DNA of 64,000 nucleotides from Liopterus haemorrhoidalis (Eukaryota; Arthropoda; Insecta; Coleoptera; Dytiscidae): NCBI GenBank assembly GCA_963971575.1, contig OZ020617.1, positions 17,383,403 to 17,447,402 of the forward strand, read 5' to 3'. Shown piece by piece: positions 21,801 to 29,266 of this stretch (position 1 is its first letter; each line of letters starts with the position of its first letter). The notes under the pieces were generated by a model. It saw only the letters and a program-made list of their open reading frames with translations, ran no database searches and was not told where the DNA came from. The position numbers and the translations under genes were made by a program.

Positions 21801-23165
21801 AAAAAGAGATTTTGAATGAGATAATGAATTACGTAAATTAGTTAAAAATATGGACAAGTTTTTTGGAGCCAAAACAATCAAGTAATCGCTGGTTGTAGTA
21901 GATAACTTTGGAGACTCTAAAGTATTTTTCAAGTTTTCGCCAGTTACTTGCAAAGCGCGCATTATTACTGTTTGTCCTTCCTTCTTCTTTGAGTCGGCTG
22001 ATATTGCCAATTTTAGATAATTACGTATTTTAGTTAAAGAATAAATGTCCCTGATTTGTTTATAATCATCATATAATTCTATAAATTGTGGACTATTTTT
22101 AATTATACCAGCCATTACTGTATCACGATTCATCTTTGGTATTTCGGAACATTTTTTTATATCAATATTTTTAAAATTATTCACTTCAATTGCAAGACTC
22201 TTAGTAAAATTTTCCAAGTGGAATAAGATTCTATCTGCGTTTAAGACTGATCGATAAAATAAGTTAATCTCTTGATGCTTTATTTCAGAGGAAATGTAAC
22301 AAACCAAACAGAATTCTATTTCTTCCCACGGTAGACGACTATAGGTTGATTTTAATTGCTGTTTTAGTATATGAATATTTTGGGTAATAAATTTGGTTAT
22401 AAATAAAAACCGTCCGTTTATTTTCACATTTAAATATTCTGTTTTTAAACTATTAGCAAGGTCTAATACAAACATTATTCGGTCTTCAACTTTTTTTTTA
22501 GAAATTTTAATGTTTTTATATTTTGTACAGAAAAATCGAAGATTTGTTAATTTATTTTCAACAAATACTTCAATTTCATCGGATAACTGGACATCCTTCA
22601 ATTTCAACTCTTCGTATGACTTAGAAAGTATTACATCTAATTCCTCTTCATGTTGCGCAAAATAGTCACCTGGCCACTCACTAATAAGCGTTTCTAGAAG
22701 AGCAACGTTACCGGAACGTATGGCATAATAAAAAGCATTATGGCATTCTTCATCTTGTTGATCAGGTTTAATATTTTCATTACCAATATCAATGGATAAA
22801 CTATTTAATATCGTGTTATCAGTACTGAAAAGACACTTTAACATTGCATTCTTACTAACCTTGCAAGATAAGATAACTAAGTTAGTTTCAAATAACGGAT
22901 TCACATCACTATTATAACAAGTACTTAATGTTTCAACATTTTGCACACAATTTATATAACCGACTAAAATGCCAAAACTTTTTAGTTCCTCTATATTACC
23001 ATCTATAACTGAATTTTTAATTTGCAATAAAGTTTTTAAATACAGGTCCTGCGCTGTTTTCGAGTCATATTGTTGAAATTCTTTTAGAAATTGTCCCTTG
23101 GATGTTCGAGAAAGTGACAATAGTTTTTGGTGACAAAATTTCTTGTTCGTTTTCAAGATATTCAT
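15822..23165 (-). CDS. giant intronless protein: two HEPN-like motifs, ankyrin, TPR, ankyrin
   Basis: One uninterrupted frame encodes about 2,447 residues ending at TAA (15822-15824). The ATG at 23165 is chosen because it lies in acaccATGa context. The same frame extends 14 codons upstream without another ATG. Numbered from this Met, residues 1-850 are alpha-helical, lysine-rich and without known repeats. They contain LRNSLSH (Arg445, His450) and LRNHLAHG (Arg780, His785), both matching the Arg-polar-x3-His active motif of HEPN RNases. Residues about 850-1840 hold about 28 ankyrin repeats with clear TPLH-AA-GH-DIV-LL-GA-VN signatures. Residues about 1910-2212 hold seven 42-residue TPRs with kinesin-light-chain-like G-x-HP-DTL spacing. 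Residues about 2227-2390 hold four or five further ankyrins. No signal peptide or membrane segment is evident, so it is probably cytosolic. Ankyrin plus HEPN recalls RNase L, but the order differs and no kinase domain is seen. RNA cleavage is inferred. Latrotoxin-like ancestry of the N-terminus is an alternative. Confidence 0.85.
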   Translation of the reverse strand: MNILKTNKKFCHQKLLSLSRTSKGQFLKEFQQYDSKTAQDLYLKTLLQIKNSVIDGNIEELKSFGILVGYINCVQNVETLSTCYNSDVNPLFETNLVILSCKVSKNAMLKCLFSTDNTILNSLSIDIGNENIKPDQQDEECHNAFYYAIRSGNVALLETLISEWPGDYFAQHEEELDVILSKSYEELKLKDVQLSDEIEVFVENKLTNLRFFCTKYKNIKISKKKVEDRIMFVLDLANSLKTEYLNVKINGRFLFITKFITQNIHILKQQLKSTYSRLPWEEIEFCLVCYISSEIKHQEINLFYRSVLNADRILFHLENFTKSLAIEVNNFKNIDIKKCSEIPKMNRDTVMAGIIKNSPQFIELYDDYKQIRDIYSLTKIRNYLKLAISADSKKKEGQTVIMRALQVTGENLKNTLESPKLSTTTSDYLIVLAPKNLSIFLTNLRNSLSHSKSLFNRMEVDENENETFFTNIQDDMKSIYSSICDLLHRKTVEIIRNILKRIIDCENSDKILQVATALGDFSPDLSNYSSFISAQLDKIETLTKKIDKYMVIKTSCETECFNKIYNIINLQKNKCKNSQDKYTNGIVMLYSLKETLYLRNKLDKNSIRHIKYSCTELLKPDGLCSIDSDLHNLKEISTLLVKTFKNRPRIIETDNNEIQAALTEIQYIIECDFDQIKMIAGLRQKLIKKSCISTSDIRQNELDQLSDKITLLKKCLLSNSLNSDVIKHLCACRKNKELQTMVEMLILDIMSILTTSKNNLVNNHLFLDDNSPTLVGKCLRNHLAHGNAFIDILPNDPAVLYLTNALKLISENLIQGNKKIGKVIPDNVDSLIDDYERKLLAISNQDKLFKALEEGNMVDVKHFIKQGGDVHARSLNLWSSLHFAAKGPNLDVVKFILKQNLDVNTKDINDQNALHVAATYGRTDIVRFLVEEVKFFVDSVDKINRTALHISAQNGYIDIVQILLKNKADQSIIDRRSNAPLHNAVGNNQLDVVKVLLEKETDVDRIETLGGFTALHIAAESGYVDMVDFLIAKNAKVNARNDKEGIPLHTTALNGHLDVVKLLISKGSNINAVNVNGCTSLHYAIENGHEEIAKLLLCHGAFVNVADFTYKNTPLHYASKDGYIKIVKLLLQNNARVNDVTVQGLTPLYLAAKEGHNDIVALLKSNKALVNIKNCQGLTPLHACASSGHIDTVYYLLQAGIEVDSRSYDKVTALHVACQMGHSNVVQVLIESGANVHAICDDGTSPLHLCVSSSNTDIAELLIKNGVDVNVKDNTQRTVLHAAIIENGKKEFIEYLLQNGAFVDIKDAHDMTPLHYAAARGSQELVNLLLESKAKVDVQSKMGFTPFHAAICGDHVKIAEILIEKGADINGVMNQESMTPLCYAVKNNSEELVTLLLNNGVDVNSQNGEPLTLAVLYGFINIVLILLNRKDIDVNVKGEDGVTVLHLASMRGYQDIAAVLIEKGANVAARTLSNATPLYFAAEAGHVDVLELLLTKKLNINVSHLEGTPLHIAAGRGHTAVVEVLIKNGAHIDITDYKNRTPTQLAVAHGYFRIVKMLLEQKGAKINTKGNNDFSLLHIAAQGGRLEIIKYLIDKGADINVKNDRGSKPIHIAVREGHTDVVKLFLNEGISIEDLGAERGTLLHYAAYGGQLETAKYLIEQNVNIDAINDKGLTPVHLAALYNYEDIIDLLLKNGCVYNSINKRNKTPLEMATKESIVRKLLATEKLFKAVKQNVLSEIETSIKDGAYVNAKSSDNVTCLHYACWKGYKQVVDILLKNEANPDVVGKSGCTPLHYACKFSHLDIVQVLLAYGAKYKPRANNSKTPLHFSQDSDIISLLQLIDNSFKHVHNGNTKVIEHLKKIKNIESLKSVMNARNSDGKTLIVTAIHNDFPKMDKLKNVFQENASEQIKLAELFCMQERYKEASDIYNRILENKSEIFGADNPVLFDIQISIAKMLYKQKEYQKVLNVITELYNKQKFILGMKNRDTLETKSFIALVLHRLGRNLEALEYFHAIYEDQVELLGRNHEDILETQLHMALVLNNLGRYEEALKLNYEVFEKRKEINGPNHPLTLVCQNNIGMVLGNSGQHEQALMVYQKVYELRKKVLGAYHSDTLRSHHNMTNVLMTQGKKEEAMKKFKDILKIQREYLGSNHLDTIQTQHNIANILFAELKLVQALKVYSEVLEKKKLILGSDHPDVLDILKRLEIIKKGLKYGDFNSADILKHTKKSLHDAASDGEIESVQYLLDMGTDVNIKDADGRTPLHFAVHGGHQDVVAMLLQNGANATFTTAKGNTPLHTATSKLHIDIIKLLLQHVEEVNSIKMSSFINGQTTGGGSTALHEAVKAGCLDIVKLLLRYGAIYNAVDKTNKKMPVHYSKNEQVTKLLELIDAMFKSAASGDLHIINEIKSLSNDDRKLIMNVHDNKEQTLVQVAVRNNHKNLASKLTRL

Positions 23166-23239
23166 GGTGTTAATTATTAAATATACATAATAAACAAATG
23201 CACACAATTAATATCTTCTTACAGCGATGCACTTCACCT

Positions 23240-23247
23240 TATTTATA
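23240..23247 (-). promoter_or_regulatory. TATA box (TATAAATA) for the ankyrin/TPR gene
   Basis: TATAAATA on the minus strand, about 75 nt upstream of the ATG at 23165. A start site about 30 nt further would fall near 23215, giving a leader of about 50 nt with no intervening ATG. This supports 23165 as the true start and makes the gene look transcribable from its own promoter. No Inr consensus could be confirmed. Confidence 0.5.
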
Positions 23248-23421
23248 CACTCTAAATTACAAACACACAGTAAATAAATCAGTTATTAACAAGGTTAAGA
23301 TCACACAAAAAATTATTTTAAAAATAATATTTAAAAATCAATTTAGATTCTCTTCTGAACAATTATTTTCAGAAACAAAAATGTTTGATGTTGCGAAACT
23401 TTATTATCAGTTACTCAATTT

Positions 23422-23925
23422 ATGAGCCAGGGTACAAATAAAACAGATCTACAATTTTCAGATCATCATTACGGTACGAGAAGTAAAACACAAAATATAA
23501 GTAGTTCAATTAGAATAAAAAAAAGTACTTCAGCGAGATGTTACTACGTAATAATTCCAAAATTATTTAACTTGTTCGAACTTCAATTATATTTTCTTTC
23601 TTACAGTCATCCAAATTATTATTTTTAAAAAACTTTAAATTCTGATTACTTAATATTTCTTCTACTAATTTAAGTTTATTTAACTCTGTTTAACTCTTTT
23701 AGGGTATATATATGAATATGTTTGTATATAGTATTTACTTGTATTAACTTTTCGTTTTTATTTAAATAGTAGAATTAATATTTAATTGTATATTTATTTG
23801 AAATTTTGTCACCACAAGATACTTCCGTATCGTCTGTGGCTTATACCTAGCTTTATTTTTTGTGTAATATGTAACTAAAACTGTAAAATATAAGTATGTC
23901 AATAAAGTTATTATTATTTTGGGGT
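23422..23925 (+). mobile_element. LINE 3' end fragment (CR1/jockey-like)
   Basis: The frame from 23422 includes FSDHHYGTRSK and later SARCYYVIIPKLFN, resembling the last 60-70 residues of CR1/jockey-type ORF2 proteins (H-x-TR ... S-x-x-Y-x-G-PK-LYN). It is followed by a 3' UTR ending at gtcaataaagttattatta. Only the tail is present. It lies upstream of the ankyrin/TPR gene in head-to-head orientation and could have altered its regulatory region. Confidence 0.6.
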
Positions 23926-23967
23926 TTGTCAGGTCTTGACAAGCGTTCACTAATCTAGATTCTCTTA

Positions 23968-23968
<1 letters not shown>

Positions 23969-24009
<41 letters not shown>
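23969..24009. repeat. (ATT)n microsatellite
   Basis: About 13 ATT units, possibly a retroelement tail. Confidence 0.95.
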
Positions 24010-24011
<2 letters not shown>

Positions 24012-24211
24012 ATAACTACCAACAGCAACTGAGATTGCACTAGTAATGTCAATGATGGCCACTAACTACATCTGGGCTTCCCCTGGTTAAACGAGACGAA
24101 CAGAGATCAGCCGCTGCATATGATGAACTTGAACTCTAATTACCATCTGCAGAAAAAAAAATCTGTTACACAATAAGCATAATCAATAAATGTGAAGACT
24201 TTAAATGTAGT

Positions 24212-24275
24212 AACTATTTAAGTATCATTCACAGCTCATGTTTTAATAGATAGTACGTAATTCATAGTGCATAAT
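24212..24275. repeat. left arm of a 60-bp inverted repeat (partner 27148-27214)
   Basis: Contains agtatcattcacagctcatg followed by ttttaatagatagtacgtaa and ttcatagtg; the inverse of this sequence is at 27148-27214. A shorter direct echo (ttcatagctcatgttttaat) is at about 24318. The arms bound about 3 kb holding the Penelope fragment and a MITE. Confidence 0.75.
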
Positions 24276-24399
24276 GTTAATGGATAATGTTAGTGGCTAA
24301 GCACAAAACTTTAGTACCATTCATAGCTCATGTTTTAATAGATAAATCGATCTAGCTGCCATCTACACGCAATAGAAATTACTAAACAATTTATAATAA

Positions 24400-25479
24400 A
24401 AATATCTTGTTATTATATATATATATAAGGAGAAATAATAGTTCTTATTTACTCGTCAAATTATATTAAAAAATATTATTACAAAATAATAATTTCATGA
24501 GACGTTTCGACTGGGACATCCAGTCATCTTCAGTCTATAAATAAAAAATATACAATTTTACAAAATTTTATAAATCAGTCTCAAAAAAAATATAATATAA
24601 ATAAAATGTGAAAAACACTTAAAAATCACGTTAAAAAACATTAAAGAATTATAGATGATTAAAACAAAGTATTAAAATAATAAATAATAATAAATAAATG
24701 AATAAAAGTTAAAACAGTTAAAAAAATTAAAAAAATTTAAAAAATTTTAAAATGGCGCCTAGCACCATTTTGTGAGAGAAATAAAAAAATTTTTCATATA
24801 AATTACCATTAGAAAAGATTACAAACAAGTACAGAGTCACAGAAAAATTATATGACATACAAAACTGTGTGACAAAAAGGAAGGAAGTGTTCTTAACTGG
24901 ACAGACTTACCTAAAGTTAAAAAAACCAAAACTAATTAAAAACTTCTAAACATATTTTGGCAGCTAGACCACTATGTGTACGTAGAAGTGCGACATGTTG
25001 TGTCAGAGCAGGCAAGCCCGTTACTGACATAACACCTAGACAGTCAGACGTCACAATGCTGATAAGCTAAAGACCAAATGTAACAAGAAAAAAGACAAAC
25101 AGCTGATGTCTAAGAAATTAGTTTAAAATATGATTTATTTAACCCGACCGTGTCTGTTTTCTTGTTAACACATTTGTCTTTAGAGGAATGGATGTGTAGC
25201 ATCTCTGAGATCATCCTTTTTTGAATGTGGCTTTCTTTATCAAGAATTTTGACATTCTCATAATTAAAAATGTGGCCTGTCGTATTAGTGTGTACCGCTA
25301 AAGCTGTGCAATTGGGTTTCAATCTAACGTCACTTTTGTGCTGGTAAATGCGTTTCTTTAAAATTTGTTGTGTCGTTCCTATGTAGTTTTTATTACACCC
25401 ATTACACGGTATTTCATAAACGACGTTTGAAGTTTCAAGTTTTGGGATATCGGCTTTAAGTTTGGAAAAATTACGGTTG

Positions 25480-25483
<4 letters not shown>
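24400..25483 (-). mobile_element. Penelope-like element, 5'-truncated (GIY-YIG end and 3' UTR)
   Basis: On the minus strand the coding end runs from the (TA)n tract to the stop near 25110, followed by a 3' UTR of about 700 bp. The UTR contains, in reverse, the gacgtttcgactgggacatc block at 24501-24540. The A-rich 24540-24790 region belongs to this UTR. Truncation at (TA)n fits the preference of these elements for simple repeats. Confidence 0.75.
25110..25483 (-). CDS. Penelope-like GIY-YIG endonuclease fragment
   Basis: Penelope-like retroelements encode a reverse transcriptase fused to a C-terminal GIY-YIG endonuclease that nicks the target. The visible part reads VVYEIPCNGCNKNYIGTTQQ, the GIY...YIG half of the domain (here VYE and YIG), with the conserved Cys-x2-Cys. 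KKRIYQHKSDVR follows, with the catalytic Arg/His region, and then ALAVHTNTTGHIFNYENVKI with the H-x-x-x-x-GH-x-F motif. It ends with KSYFKLIS. The reverse transcriptase is absent because the copy is cut off at the (TA)n tract, so Tyr-Ile repeats preceding the domain are microsatellite translation. The domain itself has no stop. Confidence 0.8.
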
Positions 25484-25558
<75 letters not shown>

Positions 25559-25580
25559 CAATATATATATATATATATAT
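25484..25580. repeat. (TA)n microsatellite
   Basis: About 36 TA units to 25556, then aacaa and ten more units. Open frames through it on both strands are artefacts. Confidence 0.95.
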
Positions 25581-26426
25581 TGTTTTTATATTAAATATAC
25601 TTCTAAAAAGAACCAAAACAATATTTATTAAGTTAATCATTAAATAAAATAACTATAATGTTTCTGAAGCTACTCACTCTAACCTAACTTTTTGATTTCA
25701 CAAAAAAAAAATAACTTTTGTTTCCACCCTGTTTCCCAGAAGTGTTGGTTTAAAAATCTGAAAAAAATCTCAATAACGTACATTGATGGAAACCAAAAAT
25801 AGTTCAAAAGAAATTTTTGTCAGATTAATTTTTTTATTGTTGAAAAAATACATATTTTATTTTAAAAGTTCATGTAGTATTTTAAGGAAAAGCTCTTAGT
25901 ACATAGAATAACAAACGGTACATTATTTTCAAAATATTGTTCATTTTGACTTGATTACCGCAAAAAAAAAAAATAATGTTCCACACATATAGATAGCTGC
26001 TTTAACTTGGGTACTAGATACCTGAAAAACACTAAAATATGTGAAAATTCACACTTCACATCAATTTTTATTAGATTCAACACATTTACTAATTAGTACA
26101 TCATAAACTGGAGCCACAAGTCTTTTTAGAATTTCCAAATTTTCAAAAATGTCCGTCTATTTTGAAACGTATCACTGTATACCTGCGAAACCATGAAATA
26201 TGTAAAAAATTTCACTTCACATCTATTTTTCAATATTAGTTTCAACATTTTTACTAATAATTATGTCACAAGCTGCATCCACAAGTCTTAATTCGAATTT
26301 CAAGTATAATATATTCCTTCATTTTGACAGTTGTCAGTGTTTTAATGTTAATGTTAATGTCAGAAGTTTGAGGTACACAAACTTTTAACATTATGCGTTA
26401 AATATTTTCTTACGCTTATCCACTAA
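25581..26426. other. unassigned, with two short pieces of the (GACA)n element head
   Basis: Around 26030-26075 and 26195-26240 the inverse of the (GACA)n element start (gtgaagtgtgaattttcac...tttcag) occurs twice about 165 bp apart, followed each time by a similar sequence (ttcaacatttactaatta, cacaagtcttt). This indicates a tandem duplication of an old copy. Nothing coding seen. Confidence 0.45.
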
Positions 26427-27092
26427 TACAATGTTCCGTAACTGCACACCTAACTACCGCGGTCGCTGTTGCGGTAAAGTCGTGGTAAGTTGTAGTTACC
26501 CAGTGGTTACCTGAAAACGCGTTTTAGTTACGGAACGGTAGTCACACCTCAGTTGATAAAACAGACAACTGAACTGTCATTTTATGGACGTTATAGGTTA
26601 TAAATATTCTCTTACAAACTTATTAATAAAAATATTTGTTTTATTAGTACTTGTTTACAATGGCACATTATATAAGAATATATATGATTTTTCCCGATAT
26701 TATTTTTCACGACAACGATCAATAGTACTAAAAATCAGTTACTTACACTCATTCTTACTGTTTTAGTTATAGACTATAGTAAAATAATATTATAATTTAC
26801 TACTTGCACTACAAAGAAACGATTAATTCCCTCTACTTAACTCTCGCCTTATTGTAATTGTTTTGAAATTCCCGCCTTTTGTAGTTTAAATTAGATCTGA
26901 AGTTTGTAGTGGGAGGAAATAACCACACTAACCGCGATATTTCTATGGTTAGTTTGGTTACAAAAATGTTACCAAAATTTTCAGTAACCGCGTTCCGAAA
27001 CCTAACAATTTTCCTGAAAAGGTTAATGTCGTACACTTTCGGAACGGGAAACTTCAACCGCGGTTACTTTCGTCGAGTAATGGAACATTGTA
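26427..27092. mobile_element. MITE with ATACAATGTTCC ends
   Basis: Left tacaatgttccgtaact and right (reversed) tacaatgttccattact are matching inverted ends, flanked by TA. Internal ttccgtaact/agttacggaa (26432/26527) and several ccgcggt words are further inverted pairs. No transposase frame; frames on both strands are short. Confidence 0.55.
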
Positions 27093-27147
27093 TAAATTGG
27101 AGCTATGAATGCTTATACGGATTTGTGTAGAACTAACATTGTTCTGC

Positions 27148-27214
27148 GTTAACATTAACACTATGAATTACGTACTATCTATTAAAACATGAGCTGTGAA
27201 TGATACTTTAGCAC
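27148..27214. repeat. right arm of the 60-bp inverted repeat
   Basis: Inverse of 24212-24275 (taacactatgaattacgtac, then tatctattaaaacatgagct, then gtgaatgatact). Confidence 0.75.
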
Positions 27215-27224
27215 TCTGCATACA

Positions 27225-28565
27225 AAAATGATATGAAGTGGAAATTTTCACACATTTCAGGGTTTTGTAGGTATTTAATTTAAGTCTAAGAATTTTTATT
27301 TGTATTAAAGTTTTTGGTAATCATTTTTATTCGTTATTAGATTGCTGAGAGTTTCCATTTATTTTATTTTTTTTTAACTAAATTTAAACAATTTCCGAAA
27401 ATTTCATCACAAAAAAATTTAAATTAAGAAATCTCAAAGATTAATTCTGCATTTGCTTCATATCTAAGTCTTCATTAAATTAATAAAAATATACTGATAA
27501 ATGGCTTCATTTATTTTTTCAATTTTTAATACTTATAAATCAAATGTCACTCTTAACAAAGTGATATTTGATTTATAAGTATTTCATTACTAAATGAGTT
27601 ATACGCGGTAATACAATGTCCGTGATTTTTTTATTATATTTTTAAATTCAAAAGAAAACTTATACTGCCTTAGCCATAAATACAAAAAAATTAATTCAAC
27701 ATTATTAGCCATAATTTAGTCACTAATTACAAAAATACTAAATTTTGTCAAAAACACAAAACCTACAATATTTTTCAAAAACGGTATCTGACCAAAAATT
27801 CCTCCCGTATGATTACGGCTCAGATCAATGTACATTACCTATAGTTTTTTAAGATTTTTAAATTTACCTCTTTCGGTAAAAGGGTGCGGGACAAGAACTT
27901 TTTAATTAGGTCTTAAGAACTTTTTTTGATACCACAACAATAAATTTTAAAAAATACTAACTTTTTTCAACGACACAAAAAAACGATATTTTTCGAAAGG
28001 GCGTTAGTTTTATCGTAGTTAACGGACTGGCGGATAATTGGCCTAGAAATCAGTTTAGGGAGAAATTAATTAAAATACAACCGATAAATTCGGTAAAATA
28101 CTAATTTGTTTCAGCGACACAAAAAAATATTTTTCGAAAAACTAATCAGATCTAAATTTTATGTTGATATATTCCATTACCCGTCAATATACATTATGGA
28201 GGTTATTCTCAGATTTTTATATCAACCCCTCGGGAGATAGCTCTCAGAGGGTGAGGAACAAAAGTTTTTTAACATATTTTTGACGAAAATCCCATAAAAA
28301 AAATATTTTTCAAAAATAAATAGGAATATTTGCTTGTTGATCCACACATTAAGAGATTTTATTTGATATGTAACTCAAAATATTTAAGAAAATATTTATT
28401 TTTTCACTAAATACATATTTGTTTATATTTATCTCGGGATGTGTTTTTTAAACTCTACTATTTTTCCTACATGTGGGTCTAACAGTTGTATGAGTATGCC
28501 AATTTCAACTTTCTATGCCAAACTGTTTGACTACAATTTCTACCGTACAGACAGACAGACAGACA
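27225..28565. mobile_element. (GACA)n element, copy 3 (diverged)
   Basis: Begins tgatatgaagtggaaatttt, shares the accaaaaattcctcccgta, gtgcgggacaagaac, acatatttgtttatattt and gagtatgccaatttcaact blocks with copies 1 and 2 in the same order, and ends in a very short (CAGA) run at 28549-28565. No clear tRNA-like cassette was found in the corresponding place (about 27640-27780). Confidence 0.6.
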
Positions 28566-28583
28566 CATGAGTGACATTATACA

Positions 28584-28850
28584 TAGGCTGACCATACGTC
28601 CCGTTTTCACCAGGGCAGTCCCGCTTTTCGTATATATTGGCCGTCCTCTTTTTTCTTTTCGCAAATATTCTAGGTTTGTCCCGTATTTTGAAAAACGAAC
28701 GCGTTGATAAAACCACTCAATGGTTATTATTTTAATATCTTTTACAATTAAAGACAATGATCAAACGACGTTCAATATTGTAGAATTCATACTTTGCCTT
28801 CCTGGAAGTACTGCTTCTGTGGAGAATATCTTTTCTATAGTGAATACCTT
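28584..28850 (+). pseudogene. hAT remnant with C-terminal dimerisation motif
   Basis: Starts with a hAT-like end taggctgaccatacgtcccg, similar to that of the MITE at 31942. It then contains a short frame reading FILCLPGSTASVENIFSIVN (28782-28842), the LCLPGT-x-A-x-VER-x-FS motif of hAT C-termini. Everything between has been deleted, so a near-complete transposase gene has collapsed to about 270 bp. Confidence 0.6.
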
Positions 28851-28860
28851 GTAGACCAGA

Positions 28861-28918
28861 GTTTCCCAAACTGTGCTCTGCAGAGCGTCTACTAGTGCTC
28901 CGCGATTTACTAGTGTTG

Positions 28919-28958
<40 letters not shown>

Positions 28959-29000
28959 CAACGATAGCGCTCCGCGACGAATTCTTCTCGTGAAGTGCTG
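28861..29000. mobile_element. hAT-like MITE carrying a (TA)n expansion
   Basis: Left end cagagtttcccaaactgtgc is shared with the 864-964 MITE, as is the cgcggagc/gctccgcg inner part and acgaattcttctcgtgaa. A (TA)n tract at 28920-28957 sits in the middle, flanked by the inverted pair gttgcta/tagcaac. The right end is decayed. Confidence 0.55.
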
Positions 29001-29087
29001 CGTATTATCAAATTTTAGAAAATATGACGCATCGGATGCACAATGCGTCGCATCCTGATGTAAATATGACTTGTGGTCTGTATGTAC

Positions 29088-29266
29088 TGTGACTATTTAT
29101 TAATAATTGACTATTATAGTAAATATGTTGAAATTTCACTCTTTCAATTAAAGAACTAATGAAACATTGCAAACATATATTTGCAAGATTAGGCATACCT
29201 GAAATAGTGATATCAGATAATGGCACAAATTTCAGTAGTCAGGAATTTCACGAATTTGCAAAAAAT
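29088..29266 (+). pseudogene. Ty3/Gypsy integrase, piece 1 of 3
   Basis: The peptide shows DYLLIIDYYSKYVE, with the first catalytic Asp, and after a frameshift IFARLGIPEIVISDNGTNFS, with the second Asp, of a retrotransposon integrase DDE core. It stops inside the next motif where the TIR element starting at 29267 has inserted. Zinc-binding, reverse transcriptase and protease parts are not present in the window. Confidence 0.85.

Noticed and set aside
17380..22665. Plus-strand frames of 66-91 residues
   Set aside because: Antisense shadows of the ankyrin/TPR gene, with no independent features.
15822..23165. Calling the giant protein a latrotoxin
   Set aside because: Many ankyrins after a helical N-terminus is similar in outline, but the TPR block, the absence of a visible secretion signal or processing site, and the HEPN-type motifs do not fit. 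Kept as an alternative only.
15632..23165. Processed retrocopy as the origin of the intronless gene
   Set aside because: An A-run exists downstream, but no flanking duplication was found, a TATA box is present upstream, and A-runs are common in this window.
25379..25647. Tyr-Ile repeat proteins on both strands, including an apparent N-terminus of the GIY-YIG frame
   Set aside because: Translation of (TA)n; the real Penelope part starts only at the edge of the tract.
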